Positions 33,181 through 48,100 of a stretch of 64,000 nucleotides of DNA are shown here, one piece after another (position 1 is the first letter of the stretch; every line of letters starts with the position of its first letter). The translations under genes were made by a program, and so were the position numbers. The DNA is taken from assembly GCF_030867145.1 (NCBI RefSeq), contig NC_134415.1:13432417-13496416 (forward strand), given 5' to 3'. The notes beneath the pieces were generated by a model. That model was not told the DNA's origin. It searched no databases and saw only the letters and a program-made list of their open reading frames with translations. This DNA comes from Opisthocomus hoazin (lineage: Eukaryota > Chordata > Aves > Opisthocomiformes > Opisthocomidae).

Positions 33181-34119
33181 CCATTTACGAGACACCTACC
33201 CCTCAACCCCTATCAGTGTACCATCCTCTGGGAATAAATAACTCTGCGTATTGCCAGTTACCATGGACACCCACAGGCCTGTCTGAAAACGGCACCTGCG
33301 CATTAAAAGGTCAGTATTGCATTTGTGGTCACCAAGCATACAGGCAATTACCAAAGAATTGGACTGGAGTGTGCTATGTGGGGATGATCTGCCCCTTGTT
33401 CTTTCTGCTCACAGACGGTGAGGGCAACGGATTAGGTGTTAAAGTATACGATGATCTCAAATGAAATCGGTGGTCCACTGATACCTCAAAAGTAGGTGGA
33501 AGCAAACATACCTGGGGCAAAGACGAGTGGACCCCTCAGCGATTCATACAACATTACGGACCTGCCACCTGGAACCCCAACGAGCAGATTAGTGGTGCTT
33601 GAGAACCTATTTACAACTTTAGTCGAATTATCCAGCTGCAAGCCATCCCAGAAATCACTATGAACGAGACGACCTGTGCCCTTGATCCGTTGGCAGATCA
33701 GGCCACTCCATTGCAAGCAGAGATGCTCCAACATCGCATGGTTCTCGATTACCTGCTAGCTGAGGAGGAAGGCATCTGTGATACGTTGAACGATTCTAAC
33801 TGTTGTTTAAAATTGACGATAATGGTCAAGTTGTTAAAGAAATCACTTTGGGAATATGAAAGCTGGCTCATGTCCCCATCCAAACCTGGAAGCTTCTCCT
33901 GCCTTCCAGGTGCCCCATGGGCTAAACGTGTTCTTTTTTAGATGTTAAGTGGTGTTGCATTGTTATTGCTTCTTCCCTGTTTCATTCCATGCTTTATGCA
34001 GTTGATCCAACGCACTGTTTCAAACGTGCAGTTTATAGCCACATCACCTCCCGATGACGTTAAATGTGTCCACACAATAGATCGGCCTAAACCTGAAAGT
34101 TCAGCTGTAAGCATAATAT
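33181..34119 (+). pseudogene. env: Retroviral env 3' fragment, right arm
   Basis: Inverted second copy of the env end, starting abruptly in the surface unit (at a YETPTPQPL segment) and running through the transmembrane subunit to the tail. It has the same internal stops as the left copy, with a few substitutions such as Met for Ile just before the heptad region. Its first bases are the palindrome's inner junction. Confidence 0.85.
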
Positions 34120-34122
34120 AAA

Positions 34123-34206
34123 CTAAGCTCTTTTTCACACTTACCTGTTTTCTCTACTTTTTCACTAAGCTCTTTTTCACACTTACCTGTTTTCTCTACT
34201 TTTTCA
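34123..34206. repeat. 42-bp tandem duplication, right arm only
   Basis: Two identical adjacent 42-bp units (34123-34164, 34165-34206) lie just beyond the env tail. The left arm has a single unit at the mirrored site near 28222-28263. It explains the shift in paired-coordinate sum from 62386 to 62428. The minus strand of each unit holds a strong donor-like CAGGTAAGT. Confidence 0.97.
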
Positions 34207-35024
34207 CCACCATGGACGAAGAAACAATAACCTTGGAGTCGCAGGGTGGTGTCAGAAACCATATCTTAAGACAATTACCTGAAAGCTTCTTTGCAAAGCT
34301 CGCTGCAAAATGCTGAAATTTCAAAGTATGTGCGTAACATCTCTTTAAATTTGATATCTTCTTCTAAGCATCACACCCCCTCTACACTTCATTTTCGCTG
34401 ACAACAAACTGTAAAAAATAGTGACACGTCTGAGGAATGATTCAGTTTTATGAACTAAGGAGCAGCTTTCCCAAAGTTTGAGACAAATACAAAGAAATAC
34501 AACACAGCCTCAAATACAACTGTTTACAGTCTGACTTCAGTCTAGTACAACGTACCCGTGCATGTGAGGAATGACCAGTTTGTATCGTGAGCCCAGTTCT
34601 TTGTGCCAGAAGGTCCAACATCATTTATAAAACTGGAAGTAGTTTGTTTTAAATTTTCACTTGTTATAGGAATGCTACGCAAACTTTTAAAAAGCTTCAA
34701 AAGCTTTTGGCTTTACTTCTGAGGGTCAGCAACTCTTGCAAACCAACAGCAACATTTCGCAGCGATACAGCCCACTCAACCCACTCTTCCCTCAAAAAGC
34801 TGTCAGACACTAAGCATATCGTGAAGTATACATTTTTATTGAACATTCCTAAAATAAGCTGTATTTACATGTTATATAAATGTATGAACTCTTAAAACAA
34901 AATAGAAAACTGCAGTGACTAAGGAAATCACACTCCATATGGAGTTACTTATGGAATTCATTTGTTTATGAAATTTTACAATAATTTATATAAATTACCT
35001 CTTCCAAATTACATATTTTTTCTT
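34207..35024. other. 3' flank of right AHCTF1 up to env
   Basis: Mirror of the left 3' flank, beginning just after the 42-bp duplication. It holds the 34-residue ORF at 34212-34316 (start MDEETITLESQGG) and AT-rich 3' sequence. No gene recognised. Confidence 0.5.
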
Positions 35025-35282
35025 TTTATTTATCCAGACAATTTTGATGACTTTACAAACAGTGGTGTACATTATAAACTTAAAAAGAGTTACAGCATCT
35101 TCCGGCGCACAACTGGCTTTGGGAAATTAGACAGTCTTTTTTTGTTCTTCCGTAGAGTCTTCTCTGCCGTGTCTGCAGCTTCTTTCTGTTTGCTTTTAGT
35201 TCCACCCACAGGACTTCCAAAAGGAGAGACGAATTTTATTTCCACGGCTGGAGGTGACCAAGAACCTTGTGTTCTTGTGGTT
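35025..35282 (-). pseudogene. AHCTF1: Orphan last ELYS exon, right copy
   Basis: Mirror of the left orphan exon, with the same encoded C-terminus and stop at 35090-35092. The polyadenylation signal follows at the left edge of this feature. It keeps an intact 63-codon terminal frame although the upstream reading frame stops before reaching it. Confidence 0.75.
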
Positions 35283-36120
35283 CTGTAAAGAAAGGGAAAT
35301 ATCAAACTGATTTTTTAGTACCAACAGTATTTAGTAGAGAACAACAAAACCCCCGTGGAATAACAAAATCAATGCCAAAGAATTATTTATAGGCTTCTTT
35401 GTACATATGATCAAAGCAAAAAAGGTGGATAAATAAGCTTCCTTTTTCATTCCTTACCAGACTGTCCCAAGCATTCTCACTCACTGTTCCTATGAGCTTT
35501 TAGAGCCCCCTCTCCCAGCTTTCAAGAGGCAAATGCCCTCAAACAGTTCTCCAGAAGGAACCAGAAAACATGTCCGGAAACAAGAAGCTCTCCCTACCCG
35601 TTCTCCGACCCCCTCCTGCCTTCTATGGGGAACTAAAGACCGTAGGAGCGTGGTTTCATCAGGCGGAATAAGACAGAACAAGGGCACGCCATCCTTGAAA
35701 AAAGCAGTACCCACTTGCCCTTTTCTGTCCCCTCCCTCTTCTGTTTCCATCAGAAAACTAAACCGTTAAGTGGGAAAACAGCTGCCTAGAGCGGGAAGCT
35801 GAACTAGCAATTTGGAACAATTTGGAACAATTGGAACACAGCTCCTAGCAACACCCACGTAACCAACCGCCAAGGTCACTGGTGGGTTTTATGAATGTGT
35901 TCCTGCAGGCACGTGATGCTACAGGAGGTCTAACATAACCTTGCGTTGACCAAATTCAAGTCTGCCATTCTGACGTGCAAATCCAATTCTCTATAGGAAG
36001 AGGTTTGGCAAACTTAAAAAGAAATAAAACATAGATCAAACCACAGTCTACAGAACCTTTACATGAACTCTAGAAATTCATACAAAAATCACTGACTACA
36101 GCCCAGCTTACCCCAACAGT

Positions 36121-39100
36121 CTATTTTGCATTTGTGTTCTCTTCCATGAAAGATACTTTAGGTTGCTTTGCTGTTACAGGAGGAGTAACTGATTGTCCTG
36201 CAGATGTACAGGGACTTGCTGGGGCTGCGGTGTGAAGGCTGGATTTCAGAACAGACTTTGGTGTTAAGCCAGGAAAACCAGAAGCAGATGCGGCCAAAAC
36301 TTGAGCTCTCTATGAAAAGAAATAAATATATGTCATTTAACGCCAATTCAAGCTTCAAAACTGAAGACTCCCCTTGTCAAAAGTATTAGCTTCAGCTACA
36401 AACTGACTTTGCACCAGCAGAGAGGACAAAGATCAATCTCTGCACAGCTCTTTTTCCAAAGGTACACAGATCTTAAAAACCCATGCTGTTTGTCTTTCAT
36501 TTGGCTGTTTAGGGTTGTTTTTATTTTAAATGCCGACATCAAATGTTCTTTTTTCAAATTAATTTCTGGGTGAATCAAGACTATGGCACCTTGTTGTCTG
36601 CAGTGTGATCTCCCCTCCCAGTAATTTCTGCAATTTCTACACTGCTCTTCTAAAAGACATGCAACTTCCAAGGTCACCCCGGACACAGCGACTGAAAACA
36701 CTGCCACCCAAAATGGCAATCAGCAAAGCAACATTCACGATGTGAATATAAAACGGGTAAGAGAAGGCTACCTACACACACATTCTGGGTGGATGAAAGC
36801 TTTCACTTGCAGGATCTGATACTTTCAAAACCACCTCAGAACTTTTTGTAGAAGATGGGAAAATAGTTCACTTACCCTACTTTCCTCTGCTGTAGGAAGA
36901 TTGTTAGAAGCAGTTGTTTCTGCCTGGGGAAAAGGAACATTTCCTTCAACTTCAGCTGCTCCTAGGTTATGTTCTTCAGGTGAATCCACACACTTCCCCT
37001 CAAGGCCATTTTCTGAATGAGTACTGACCATATTCTCACTGTCAAGGATACTTCTCACAGCTGGAAGAGATTTCCATAATTCTAACTTAACTGCTCTATA
37101 AATGACACAGGTTTAAGCAACAGCAAGTAACAGAGGGAGCAGGAGCCAACAATGCACTTCTCCATCCTGCCACCTATATTGGGCTTTCTCCAAAAACTAG
37201 AGGCCAGAACTCTCTCTCTGGTAAAGCAGGTGCCCCACAACAACAACAACAAATATCAAAAAAATAAAAAAGAGGAAGGGGAACATCAGCTGGCAAATCC
37301 ATAGAGGAGAACAACCACAGAGGAAAGGGTGGCTGGAAAGGCACACTGACAGCTCATTAGCCTTCACAGCCTAAGTATCGAGGATGCATCATCCTGTAAA
37401 ACAGTAACTCAAGCAGCAGATCCCACAGCACACAAATGACAAGTGGTGTGCAATGTTAAAATACACACTGATCTCTCCTTCTAAGATTTTAAACTCTAAC
37501 AGTTTTCTCAATATCTTTAGCAAGCACAGGAACATTCCCTCTGCATTTTCTACAAGGACTTCTTGGAGGAGGGCATTCTCTCTGCAGTCTAATGAAAGGT
37601 AGCAGTAACACGCTACTACTATCTCAGTCTGGCTCTTCTGCAGTAGTGTGGCAAACTGCACATTTTACTCCAGGAGTTCAGCTACCTCAACTCACTTAAC
37701 GTCTCCATCATACAGTACATACGTTCACTGTCCACCTCCCGGGAGTCAGAAAGCTGTGGCTTTGTTGCAACCGCTATGGCTTTTTCTTCTGATGAAGAGG
37801 ACATTTTGGACTCCTGGTGCTCTGTTTCACTTCATCAACAGAAAGAGAAAAATTCATCATCAAGCTGCAAAACAAACCTCAAGGAGCTCTACCGATTACC
37901 TTCTCACTGTGAAGTCTTCAAGTTTCAAAACAGAAGGAACTAAGAACAATTAGGAAGTCCTTTACCAGCATATCTACCTCCAAGTTGTGGCTCCCTTTAT
38001 GCAATGAATCAAGTACTTCACATTCTTCCCAGCTATCCAACGCTAGATAACAACATAACAGAGCTCTCTTAAAGAACAATCTGTTATTGGTCTTCTGTAG
38101 AAACAGACCAATTGCTACGTTGCAGGTTGCGAACGAACTCAACAAAAGTCTGCCCCAGTATTTGTTACCACTTGAAATCAATGGTGATTTCGTTACGAAC
38201 CCTCTCTGTCTTTATCACTAAGCAGCTGCAGCTTTTAAATATCTGGTGAGAAAGCTGCTTCCTTTTCCACAAACAAACAGGTCCTAATTGAGCATGCACA
38301 TTAAATAGAAATTAAGGTCGAGTTTCTTTCACCGTACCACCTGTAGGAAAATCATCAGACAACTACGAGACTCTTTTCTGCTCTTTAAAATTCTGCCTAT
38401 TTCTAACTGCAAAAGGGCAGAAACGAGGCAGAAACTGGGCAGGAAGTGGTGTAAGATCATTATTTGATCACACAGTCCAGTCTGTCAAAATTCACACACC
38501 AACAGCTTGAGGGTAAGCATAGGTTTATTTGCAGCTAGCTGGAACATGGTAAACACATTCACCACAATGTAAATACATGTATTTGCACAAATAAGGTTAT
38601 TATAGCAGAAAAACTCTCTCTCGACACATATTACTTATGATGTATTGATTCTTAAATGTTATATATTCTATGTGTAAAACAGACAAACAAAGCTTTATTC
38701 AGGTGCACCTTCCCTCCAAAACACTAACATAATTCAAATGGATTTCTCTTTCTCTCTCTCCCTCCAACCCGAAGCTCAAGACTGAACTTTGTTAAAAGGC
38801 TGCTTACCTATCATATGGTGAGAAACTGGTCTGCTGCTCATTTGCTACCTGTACTTCTCTGATTTTGGACAACACGCTGCTGATGAAAGTTGCTCTTGTA
38901 TGCACACGTCCTGCATTAGCTTGGTTTATTATGGTTGATAATGGCTTTGGTCTTGCAACTGTAAAGCAAGAGGAAAACGTATCAGCCTGGGGTCATCGAA
39001 GTGATGGTTAGTTGCCCATCATAGTCCCCCCCTAAAAATTACCTTCTCTTAAGGCCAATGAAGGCAAACGACAAGGCTTGGCTCTCTCTACAGCCAGCTT

Positions 39101-42100
39101 CCTTTGAACTCTGGGAAGGATCTTGCCGTACTGCTCTAATAGAGAATGTCTGGCAACTGCTCTCTCTCTCAAGTGAGGATCACGATCATTCTGATGAAGG
39201 AGAAGCGCAAAGCAAAAAGTTAACTAATTCCAGGAATTTCATTGCACAGAACTAACTGTGCTATTTCTAAGTAGTGAAGAAATGTCCCCTACATGTATAG
39301 TGAAACACGTCCACCGCACGGAACAGCAGCAGGTTCCCCCCATCAGCACACACCAGTTTCACCTGGTATTTTTAGTACAGTGGAAGGAACGCTAGAACAA
39401 TAAACCAACCTGCCACATTGAAGTTCAAACAATTCTGGCCCTCTGCAGAACCTTATTCTGATATACTTGTTATTGCCTGACATTTTCAAAAGGCTTACGA
39501 AATAGCGGGCTTGTGTTTCCTGATACACCAAGGTCCGAGATGTCTGGACATACAGGGCAACTGGAAATGACGTTGGACAAAACGATGTGAATATAAAACG
39601 GGTAAGAGAAGGCTACCTACACACACCTTCTGCGTGGATGAAAGTTTTCACATGCAGGATCTAAAACTTCCAAAACCACCTCAGAACTCTGATCCACTGG
39701 AAAACTAGGGTTCCGGAAAACAGCCAGCGCATCACACATCCGTAACAGAAATTCCCATAACACAAAATTTAATCTGGCTATTTTGAGAAACAGACATTAC
39801 ATAAGAGTTCCTGTCATACAAGTGGTAAAATGAAAGTTGTGGAATTGCAGAGCTCGCCCTGTAACTTGAGGAAACACACACACACACAAAAAAACCAAAC
39901 GAAAAACCCAGCACCACGTGAATTTTACCTGCAGACTGGCATCCAGAAAGCTCTCAGCTAGAAAGATAAAGTTGTGCGCAAGATACAAGAGATGACACAC
40001 AACAGCCTCTCCGTTCCACAGAAAGGAGTGGCACAAACAACTTTCAATAACCTAAACCACACAGAACATGTGCATCGGAATAACCGAATGATGAGACTGG
40101 CTGATAGGAAAGCCCTCTATTCAGTCCTCAGGTGCTAACAAACTCTTTTAAGTGGAGGCAACAATGGTCTATAGCATTCAATTTATAACTTCACAGAGTG
40201 GCTTTGGAGGAGTGAACTATCTCGTTCAACTTCTAGGTTCAGCTGCAACTTCAGGGGTAGAAACTTATTCCTAGTATTTCACAGAAAGGGATAAAAAAAA
40301 ACAAAGCAGGATTTTCACTGAGTACTGTCAAAAACGGTTAGCAACACCTAACAAAAACCCACACACTTGAGAGAACTTTTACGCTTACCGCAAAATTAAC
40401 CTTCACTGATTGATTCAGCTGCAGTGCTGGGATATAGTTGGCACGCTGCAGATGATGGACTAGGAGAAATTCCTGATTCTGAACACCAGCAGTGGTCTGT
40501 AGAAACTTCTCCAAACACTCCTACGAGAAATAACGCATTTCAAAAATCCATTAGCATTCTGCCTCTTCTCTTTTCAAAGAGATGATGTTTTTTTTTCTTG
40601 TCCACGCTTACTTGCTCAGTGTGAGTGAAAGGTAGCTTCAGCAAGTCTTCCATTAGTCCCATCTCCTGACAGATTTCATACATGTGTTTTAACAGCCCTT
40701 CTATGTTTACCTTCGAGGCATGTTGCTGTAACAGACCCCAAGCCTCCACCACGCACCTGGAAAGAATATTTTAGAGAGCTCAAGCAATATTAGTAGCATA
40801 ACCAAAAAGACGCCCACAATTATTGTACTCAGACTTTAAAGGAAATTGAAGGGAGCGTCATTGGTATTCTTTGTTCTCCACCTTTCACAATATTTGAAGG
40901 CCAAAATGGTGGGACATCGTTCTTTACCTGTTGGACAACAGCACAGTGAGGAAAAGCTGCGCTTCACTACCACTTGACACTGATGGCTTCATCATCTGTA
41001 TGTAGGTGAGGGCTCGCCTATGCTCTCCTTGGCACATGAGGGACTGCAGAATTCTCGTATGTTGCCATGACTCAGTTTTGATTGTAGCTGGATGAAAAAG
41101 CAGGGCCAGCGAATTCTGTAGAAGTTAGAGACCAGGTGTATTAAGCTGTCTACATACACTCGTGCAACAAACATATTCCAAAGTTTCTGAAGTAAGGGTG
41201 AATGGGCGTTACATAAACTGAGAAGACTAACTAATGAAACCCTTGGTACAGGACACGTAAGTACAAACTCTGAAGTATTTGCAAGAAAAAAAACATCAGT
41301 TAGCCATGTAGAACAATGCGAGTGTTTTCAAAGCAGTAATCCACGCTCTTCTAGGTTACCCAAATCTCTGCACGCAAACATCACTTTGGACAAATACATT
41401 ACCCAAGGCCATGTTATTCTCCCAGACAAACAGGTTCTATTAACATCGTGACAGGCAAAGAACCTTCACCGTCAGAAAGAACATGAACGAGGTGGAAAAG
41501 CCACTTTTGCAGTCGTCTGTCTCAATCTTGCTGCTAGGATCGTAGCTTTCATATTTAAAGTACCTAAAGCACTGGTTTTGAGAAAGGGCTCAACTGGTCT
41601 GCTGAAAACAACCTAAACGAGTGGCTTTGAAAATTCCACTATCAAGCACTATGAAAGTTGATTTCTTCTTTGCTTTAATCAATGTCCCATCAAAGGAATT
41701 AAAACAAAACCGCAAATCATAATCGACGGCTGAAGGTGTCGTAGCAGTAATACCAAAAGAAGCTTCTAATTTTTTCGCACCAGTGGCACTGATTTCGTTC
41801 AATAATTTTCTAGATTACAGCTTTGTACTGCAATCTATGTCTAACTAAACTGTCGCATACTTACTTCATAATCATTGTGATCTAGAAGCCAAAAACCTTG
41901 AACAAGCTTTACAAGACCCCATGGTATAGCAAAGGCCGCTGCGAAGGAGTCGACTGAAGTTTCTGTTTTATTCGGAAAGGAATGCTTGATATCTAGCAGC
42001 AAGTAAATTGTCTGACATCACGTACCTAATTAAGGCTAATACATTTGTAAGACCAAAAATTTATCACATTACATTTAGAATAACAGAACGAAAGAAGAAT

Positions 42101-45100
42101 ATAAGAGTGATAGGAAGCAGAGTCTCGCCATTTTAAGCTATTGTAAGCTGAAGTTAGTCAGGTCCTAACCACAAAACCGCATGCTGAATCAAGACCCAGC
42201 AAGAAATACGCTGTGATTGCTGTACGGCATTCAGAAAGGTTAACTTTCGACACTGAAATCCTTCAGTTTGAAACTCAGGCTCCCTCTTCAGTCAGTGGAG
42301 CTACCGGTTGGACCTTCAACACATTTCAACATCCAATGCTTAGTTATTCAAGCAAACAAAGTCAGCAGCTGGGTTTTTTTCCTCATTTCCAGAGTATGTA
42401 AAACAATGGAAATGATGGTGTCCCTACAACACCACTTGGCTCCGAATGAGGGACACTGCATTTAAAGCAGTATGTGGATGCCTTCTTGGTACTGTCATTT
42501 TCTCCCGCTGACAGCCGATTTTAGGGACACGTTCCAAGAGGACAGCTCTGGGGTACAACAGTTTTTACCGCCCTTGCTCTCTAGGCTCCCCTCTCCGGTT
42601 AGGTGACAAACAACAAAAGCAATTCTGTGTCTTTCAGCAGCTTCAAAATTCAGTTTCTGCCCAACACCTTTTCTCTTCTCTCTGCTGATTATTCTGGGTG
42701 CCTGCACTTTTGCAAGCACTGTTAGCTGTGCTGGAAAATGGATGATTTGGGCAAAAACCCCGTACTCGTAAACCACTGTTAGAAATCCTTTTCCTCTGAA
42801 GCAGCACGGTTTAGGGCATCGTTTTAGCAAGTAGCCATTTGCTACAGATGGGGCTAAAACATCATAAAAACGCCACAGGACACAGAAATGAAACAATGTT
42901 CCTGCCTACAACTTCATCTAAATGAAATGTTTTCTCTTGCATCGTGTTTGGAACATAAATTGAAAAATGTCATGAAATATGAATGTCCTGCAGGTGTAAC
43001 AACTAGAAAGGATACAATTGCATGTTTGTGGCTTTCTTCAACAGTTTCTAGCAAATAGAGATCCAGCAGTGCCTGAAATGAAAAAGTGTAAAAGTGTTTT
43101 AAAAACTCCTGTCTTGCAGTACTCCTTGGCTTTTGGGTGGGTGGTGGTGGTGGTGTTGCTGCTTTCCGTGAACACAACACTCACATGTAAACTAGCAGGT
43201 GGATATTTCCCAGTTCCTCCTCTGTCTCTCCGCCACAACTGCTCAACTCGGTCTCCTAACTGGGAAACCATTCCATCAATCATCAAGCAGTCAGAATCCC
43301 ATTTGCCTCTGGAAGAAAAGGTAGCAAGGATTTGGACAGAGGAAAACACAAATGCCAGCCTCCCAGTGTAGCCTATTATCATCTACCCCAAGGCATATCA
43401 CCCATATGCTAGTAAGCTCGTCCAGGAAAGAGCATTTACAGTAGGATTTGCAGTGGAAGTGCTCGGGAGTTTTCCTGAAAGCCTTACTTTGACAAACGCT
43501 CCAGTTTCTGTCGATGCCCAGTATAGTAGCTCCGAATCAGAGGATAATTGTAGAAAGGTCTAGACAAATGCATATCATCATCTACAGGCAATAAAGCAAA
43601 AGCAAGTTAAAGAAGTACTAGCACACTTTTGAACTAGAATTTTTCATTAAAAAGAGAGAAGATCAGGCAAGCTAAGCATCAAGCAAGCAGCACAGGCAAG
43701 CCTCCAGTTCCCAAAGAAGCCAGTCTTGTTTCTGCCGTCGCTACCAGAGGTACAAGACACAAGACTCAACTCCTTCTTGTCTCAAGTGCCATTTCAAGTT
43801 TACAGTTGATGTAGCATTCAGAATGTGAAGTGTAAGCTGAAGCTCACCGTAAAAAAACAATCTGGAAAAGGAGTGGTTGTTTGAACATGTCCTGTGAGCA
43901 TTTGTACGACAATTAAGGCTGGCAATAGAATTTCTAACCCACCCAAACTAAGAACTATTTCCAAAGTGTGTTTTTTCCTCAAGCAATAAAGAAGTTCCAG
44001 ACCTGCAGGTCATGTTTTTACACTAAAAACAAGCGTTCCCAGATCTGTTGTTTAACAGCAATTTGTTTAAAATCCCAAGCATTTCAAGCTGTGGGCACAA
44101 GCAGCTCCTCAAAGTCGGAGGCTTATTGCTCTTCCTAAAAACACCCAGGACAGGAACGGCTTGCATTATTCCACATTCTTTCTATGTATTTGAAAAAACA
44201 GTCCAATCTCAATTTCGCCAACAGAGCGTCAGCATACGCTGTCACTGAAGCAACACGGCTTGTTATTGACAGAACATTTACAAAAGCATGGCTAAGCATG
44301 TGTTCACAAACATCGCTTCCTGGATAGTCTCCTCCTTACAAAGGTGTTACAGGTTATGCTTACCTAAACCTTCTGGAAGGAGACTGGATCGACAGAACCA
44401 GATGACCACTTGTGCGTAGAAAGAAACGAGGCCAGTTACCACCTGCTTATTTGTCAAGTCTGTAAAACCTGAAAAAAGGCATAGGATGACTTTTCTTACG
44501 CAATTCCTTTTGTTTTCACAAAACTCCATCATACTAAATGGAAAGTATAAACAGAGCACCGTAGAAATCTTTGTCTTTGCATTGTTCACTCTGTATCACT
44601 TTCTTATCTGAAGGAAAAAAATCACCATCACCACCAAAACAAAAAGAAACCCCAACAAAGAACCAGAGTGGCTAAAAGTTAAAATAGAAAAAAATACAGC
44701 CTGGACTATTAAATACACTTGTCAGCAAGACATTTCTTTCTTACATAGCAGAGTTTTTTGCTGAAGCCAAGGGATTGTCTTTCTTTCCCCTCAACAGGCC
44801 AAGGACAATTGACACCAGAAAAGGCTAGAGAAACTCAAGTCACTTACTGTACCAGTTACTCATTTACGCTTCCTCTATATTTGTTACTCATTTGCAAGAC
44901 AATATTTGCAGGCAATTATAAACTGCTAGTATGAAATAAAAGGAATACCTTTCAGCATGACCTCGTTCAGCTGCTGTCATTTCAACCCAGTTGCCTCCTT
45001 AGCTTCTGCCTGAATGCAGCCTCCCCCACCCACCTGCAGGAACTCCACGACAAACTATCTCCCTGAACTCAGTGCCTAGTAAGTGTGGTCCCAACTTCTC

Positions 45101-48100
45101 ACATTTAAAACCCTTCTCCCAGCTAAATTTGACTGCCTTCCAATCACTGCACACAAGAAAAGCTCAGGTTGCCACAATTACAACCCAAGCACAATTCCAA
45201 ATCTTGATAAAGCATTCCAAAGATTCAGTAAGACTATCACAAACCTTTTTCCCTAAGCTCTTGTGCTTCTGTTAGAAAACACTTGAAGACTGTGCTAAGG
45301 TTGCTCAAAAGCAACTGGCAGTGCTGCAGAGACTGTAATATCTGTGGGTCAATGAAGCTGCAAGAGCCATCAAACAGCGGAACACCTTTTCAAGAAGAAA
45401 TAGGAAATCATTAGCCTGCAGACCCATCTCAGAGTTTCAAAGTACGCTTCAAGAAGCACGTGCAATGACATCGGCCAGCGCATCACTGAATAAGCTCAAT
45501 CAGAAAGAATGAGTTTGTGTTTGCGGAATGACTCCACTGCTACTCACATGTCTGGTCAAATTCATCTTTTGTAGAGATCACTTTGTTCCATGTCCACTCA
45601 AGCACAAACCGTAAATTAGCAGCAGAACTTGGCTGCTCTTTAAGAACAAAAACAACAACAAACAAATGAATCAACAATTTCAAACTAAAAAACACATAAC
45701 ATAAAAACACCACAAGAAGTATTACCTTCCGATGTCCAACGCTTAATGCATCCAGTCAGAAGTGCTAATGAACCTGCCTGGACAGCAGCTGACAAGACCG
45801 CTTCCAACCGCTCCTCCTAAACAGAGCGGACAAAGTTAGATGAGACTCTTCTAGATGCTTTCAATACCTGAACCTGCAACAGCAAATGTTTGCTTCTAAC
45901 TGCATACTCATTCAGACATCACAAAGTCAGTAAGTATACATGCAACTAATGCCACATGCTTTTGCTTTATTCTAGCCACAGGCTGGACTGCTGGTTGGTC
46001 TGAGCAACACAGCACCTTTTCCTCTGACATTTCAAATTCCCAAAAGCTCGTTCTCATCTTTATTTACACGCCTCTGCATGACAGTCTTCAGTTACTGAGT
46101 TCCAATCAACTACTGTCAGTAACATCCTCTGCTAACACCCATCACGCATCTTGTGCAGAGAAGCTTGCCATCGGGAATGCATGACGGGGACAGAACAAAC
46201 GCACTGTCTGCGTGGAAACAGCGAAGCTAAGGTCAAGCGGCTTCCTGGACTATGAAGACAAGAAGCAGCTCTGACACCCAAAACATGGAATTATCATTTT
46301 CTCAAATGACAGAAAAGAAGTGAAACATTTCAATGCTAATAGGTTTACAGTCTGGGCTCTGCAAAGACAGTATTATACTGTAGTGGTAATCCTTTCGAAG
46401 GAGAACGCACAGCTATGCACAGACATGCCCTGTTTAGTAGCAGCTGATTTCAGCTGGTGTTCTGATACTTCTTTCAGGTGCAATGATCCTTCGTAAGACT
46501 TCCCTTTTTAAGGGCTTTTCTTCTGCTTTTTTATAAGCACATTCAGAAGTACCTTTCTCTGCTAAGCAAAATCATTACATTCAAAGCAGTTTCTGCACAT
46601 TAGAATGCACAAGTGATATTTCCGTCTTTCTCTGGAAACTGGTTTCAGAGAAGGAAACACACCCAAGGACTACTTACAGTGGCAAACAGAACTCCAAACC
46701 AAGCTTCTTGACCCTAATTCTGAAATTTGTCTTACTAACATTCATCAGAAATCCCCGCTTGAGTGCATTACAAGTCTTGGAACAATACAGTCACCATTCA
46801 GCAAAGGTTATTCAAAAATGACTGAATTTCCCAAGTTCGTTCCAAAATGGAGTTGACATCAGAAGATCTGACTGGAATGTAAGGGTCCACATCAGGCTTG
46901 GAAAATAAACAGTCTACGGGCTAGGTCAACTGGCCAAGAAATTTATTTGAGCTACCACACTGTGCGGAAATGTTATTTGCCCTGACGTGTTTCCATAAAT
47001 CTGGTGAAGAATCCAGTAGACAGGAAGACGAGGGCAGTGGGAAGACCACTCTCCCCTTCCTGCTCATTGCTCCACTGTATGATGCCTAGCTGATCCTTTG
47101 GCTTAGATCCTGCCTGGCTGAGGACGGGCTGCTCATCACAAAGGCTCCATCTCTCACGAAACTCCTCAGAGGAGAGAGAGAAAAGTTGGTGGACTGCAAG
47201 TGGAAAACTTAGCCTGCATCCAACCGAGACACCCACATCGTCAGCTACTGCACTAAACCTAATACTCTGAGAACCTGACGGGATGGGAGGTTGTTCTGAG
47301 GGAAAGATGCTTTCAGTTGCGCATGACCAGCACTGACTGCACGCTTCCTTGTGCGGACCTGTGGCACAGAACTAACAGACGGGTCTCTAAAGACAGCTCT
47401 GGTAGGGCTGTTCCCAGTCAAACTCCATAGGACGGGATCTAAGACTACTACTACTTCTGCTAACTAAAGTCAACACCTGCATTTCAATGCAACTGGCAAA
47501 GATAATGGAAATCAGATGACCATGTCTCGTAGCCTCTACGGCCCTCTCAGACTAGACGGATGTAGCTCCCCCTTGACTCCCTGATACGCACTCACCTGAC
47601 TCAAACTGGATGGCTCGACATCCACCACTGTTGGAGAGAGCAAGCCAGCTACAAGGCACCTGTTGTAGCTCTCATGAATGGCTTCAGTTATTGAAGGACC
47701 AGATTTGTTTAGAAAATTCAAGGTCTGAAACATCAGTCAAAATACAGATTAGGACAACCTTTTTATTTAATCACGCAGGTTCTGGAGAACCACTAAGAGA
47801 AAGAATACAAATGTTCACTGAAACTGTTAGAAAGCTTGCATCAGTTATATGCTTCAGGTTAGCAATCTGAGTAAGCATTACTACCTAGAGTCTCACAGAG
47901 TGTAGGCAGCCAGTCTGACAGTTACAGTTTATCAAAGAAAGCCCCATAACACCAAACATCAGCCCTTGCAATGCTTTATTAAGTACCTCCTAGCTTCTCT
48001 GTCAATACACAGGCCTTACTTTTTCCCTCACCATTAGCACAAACTACACTCTAGATAAGCTAAAACTAACACACAACTTGAAATCACACTTTGGAAGACC

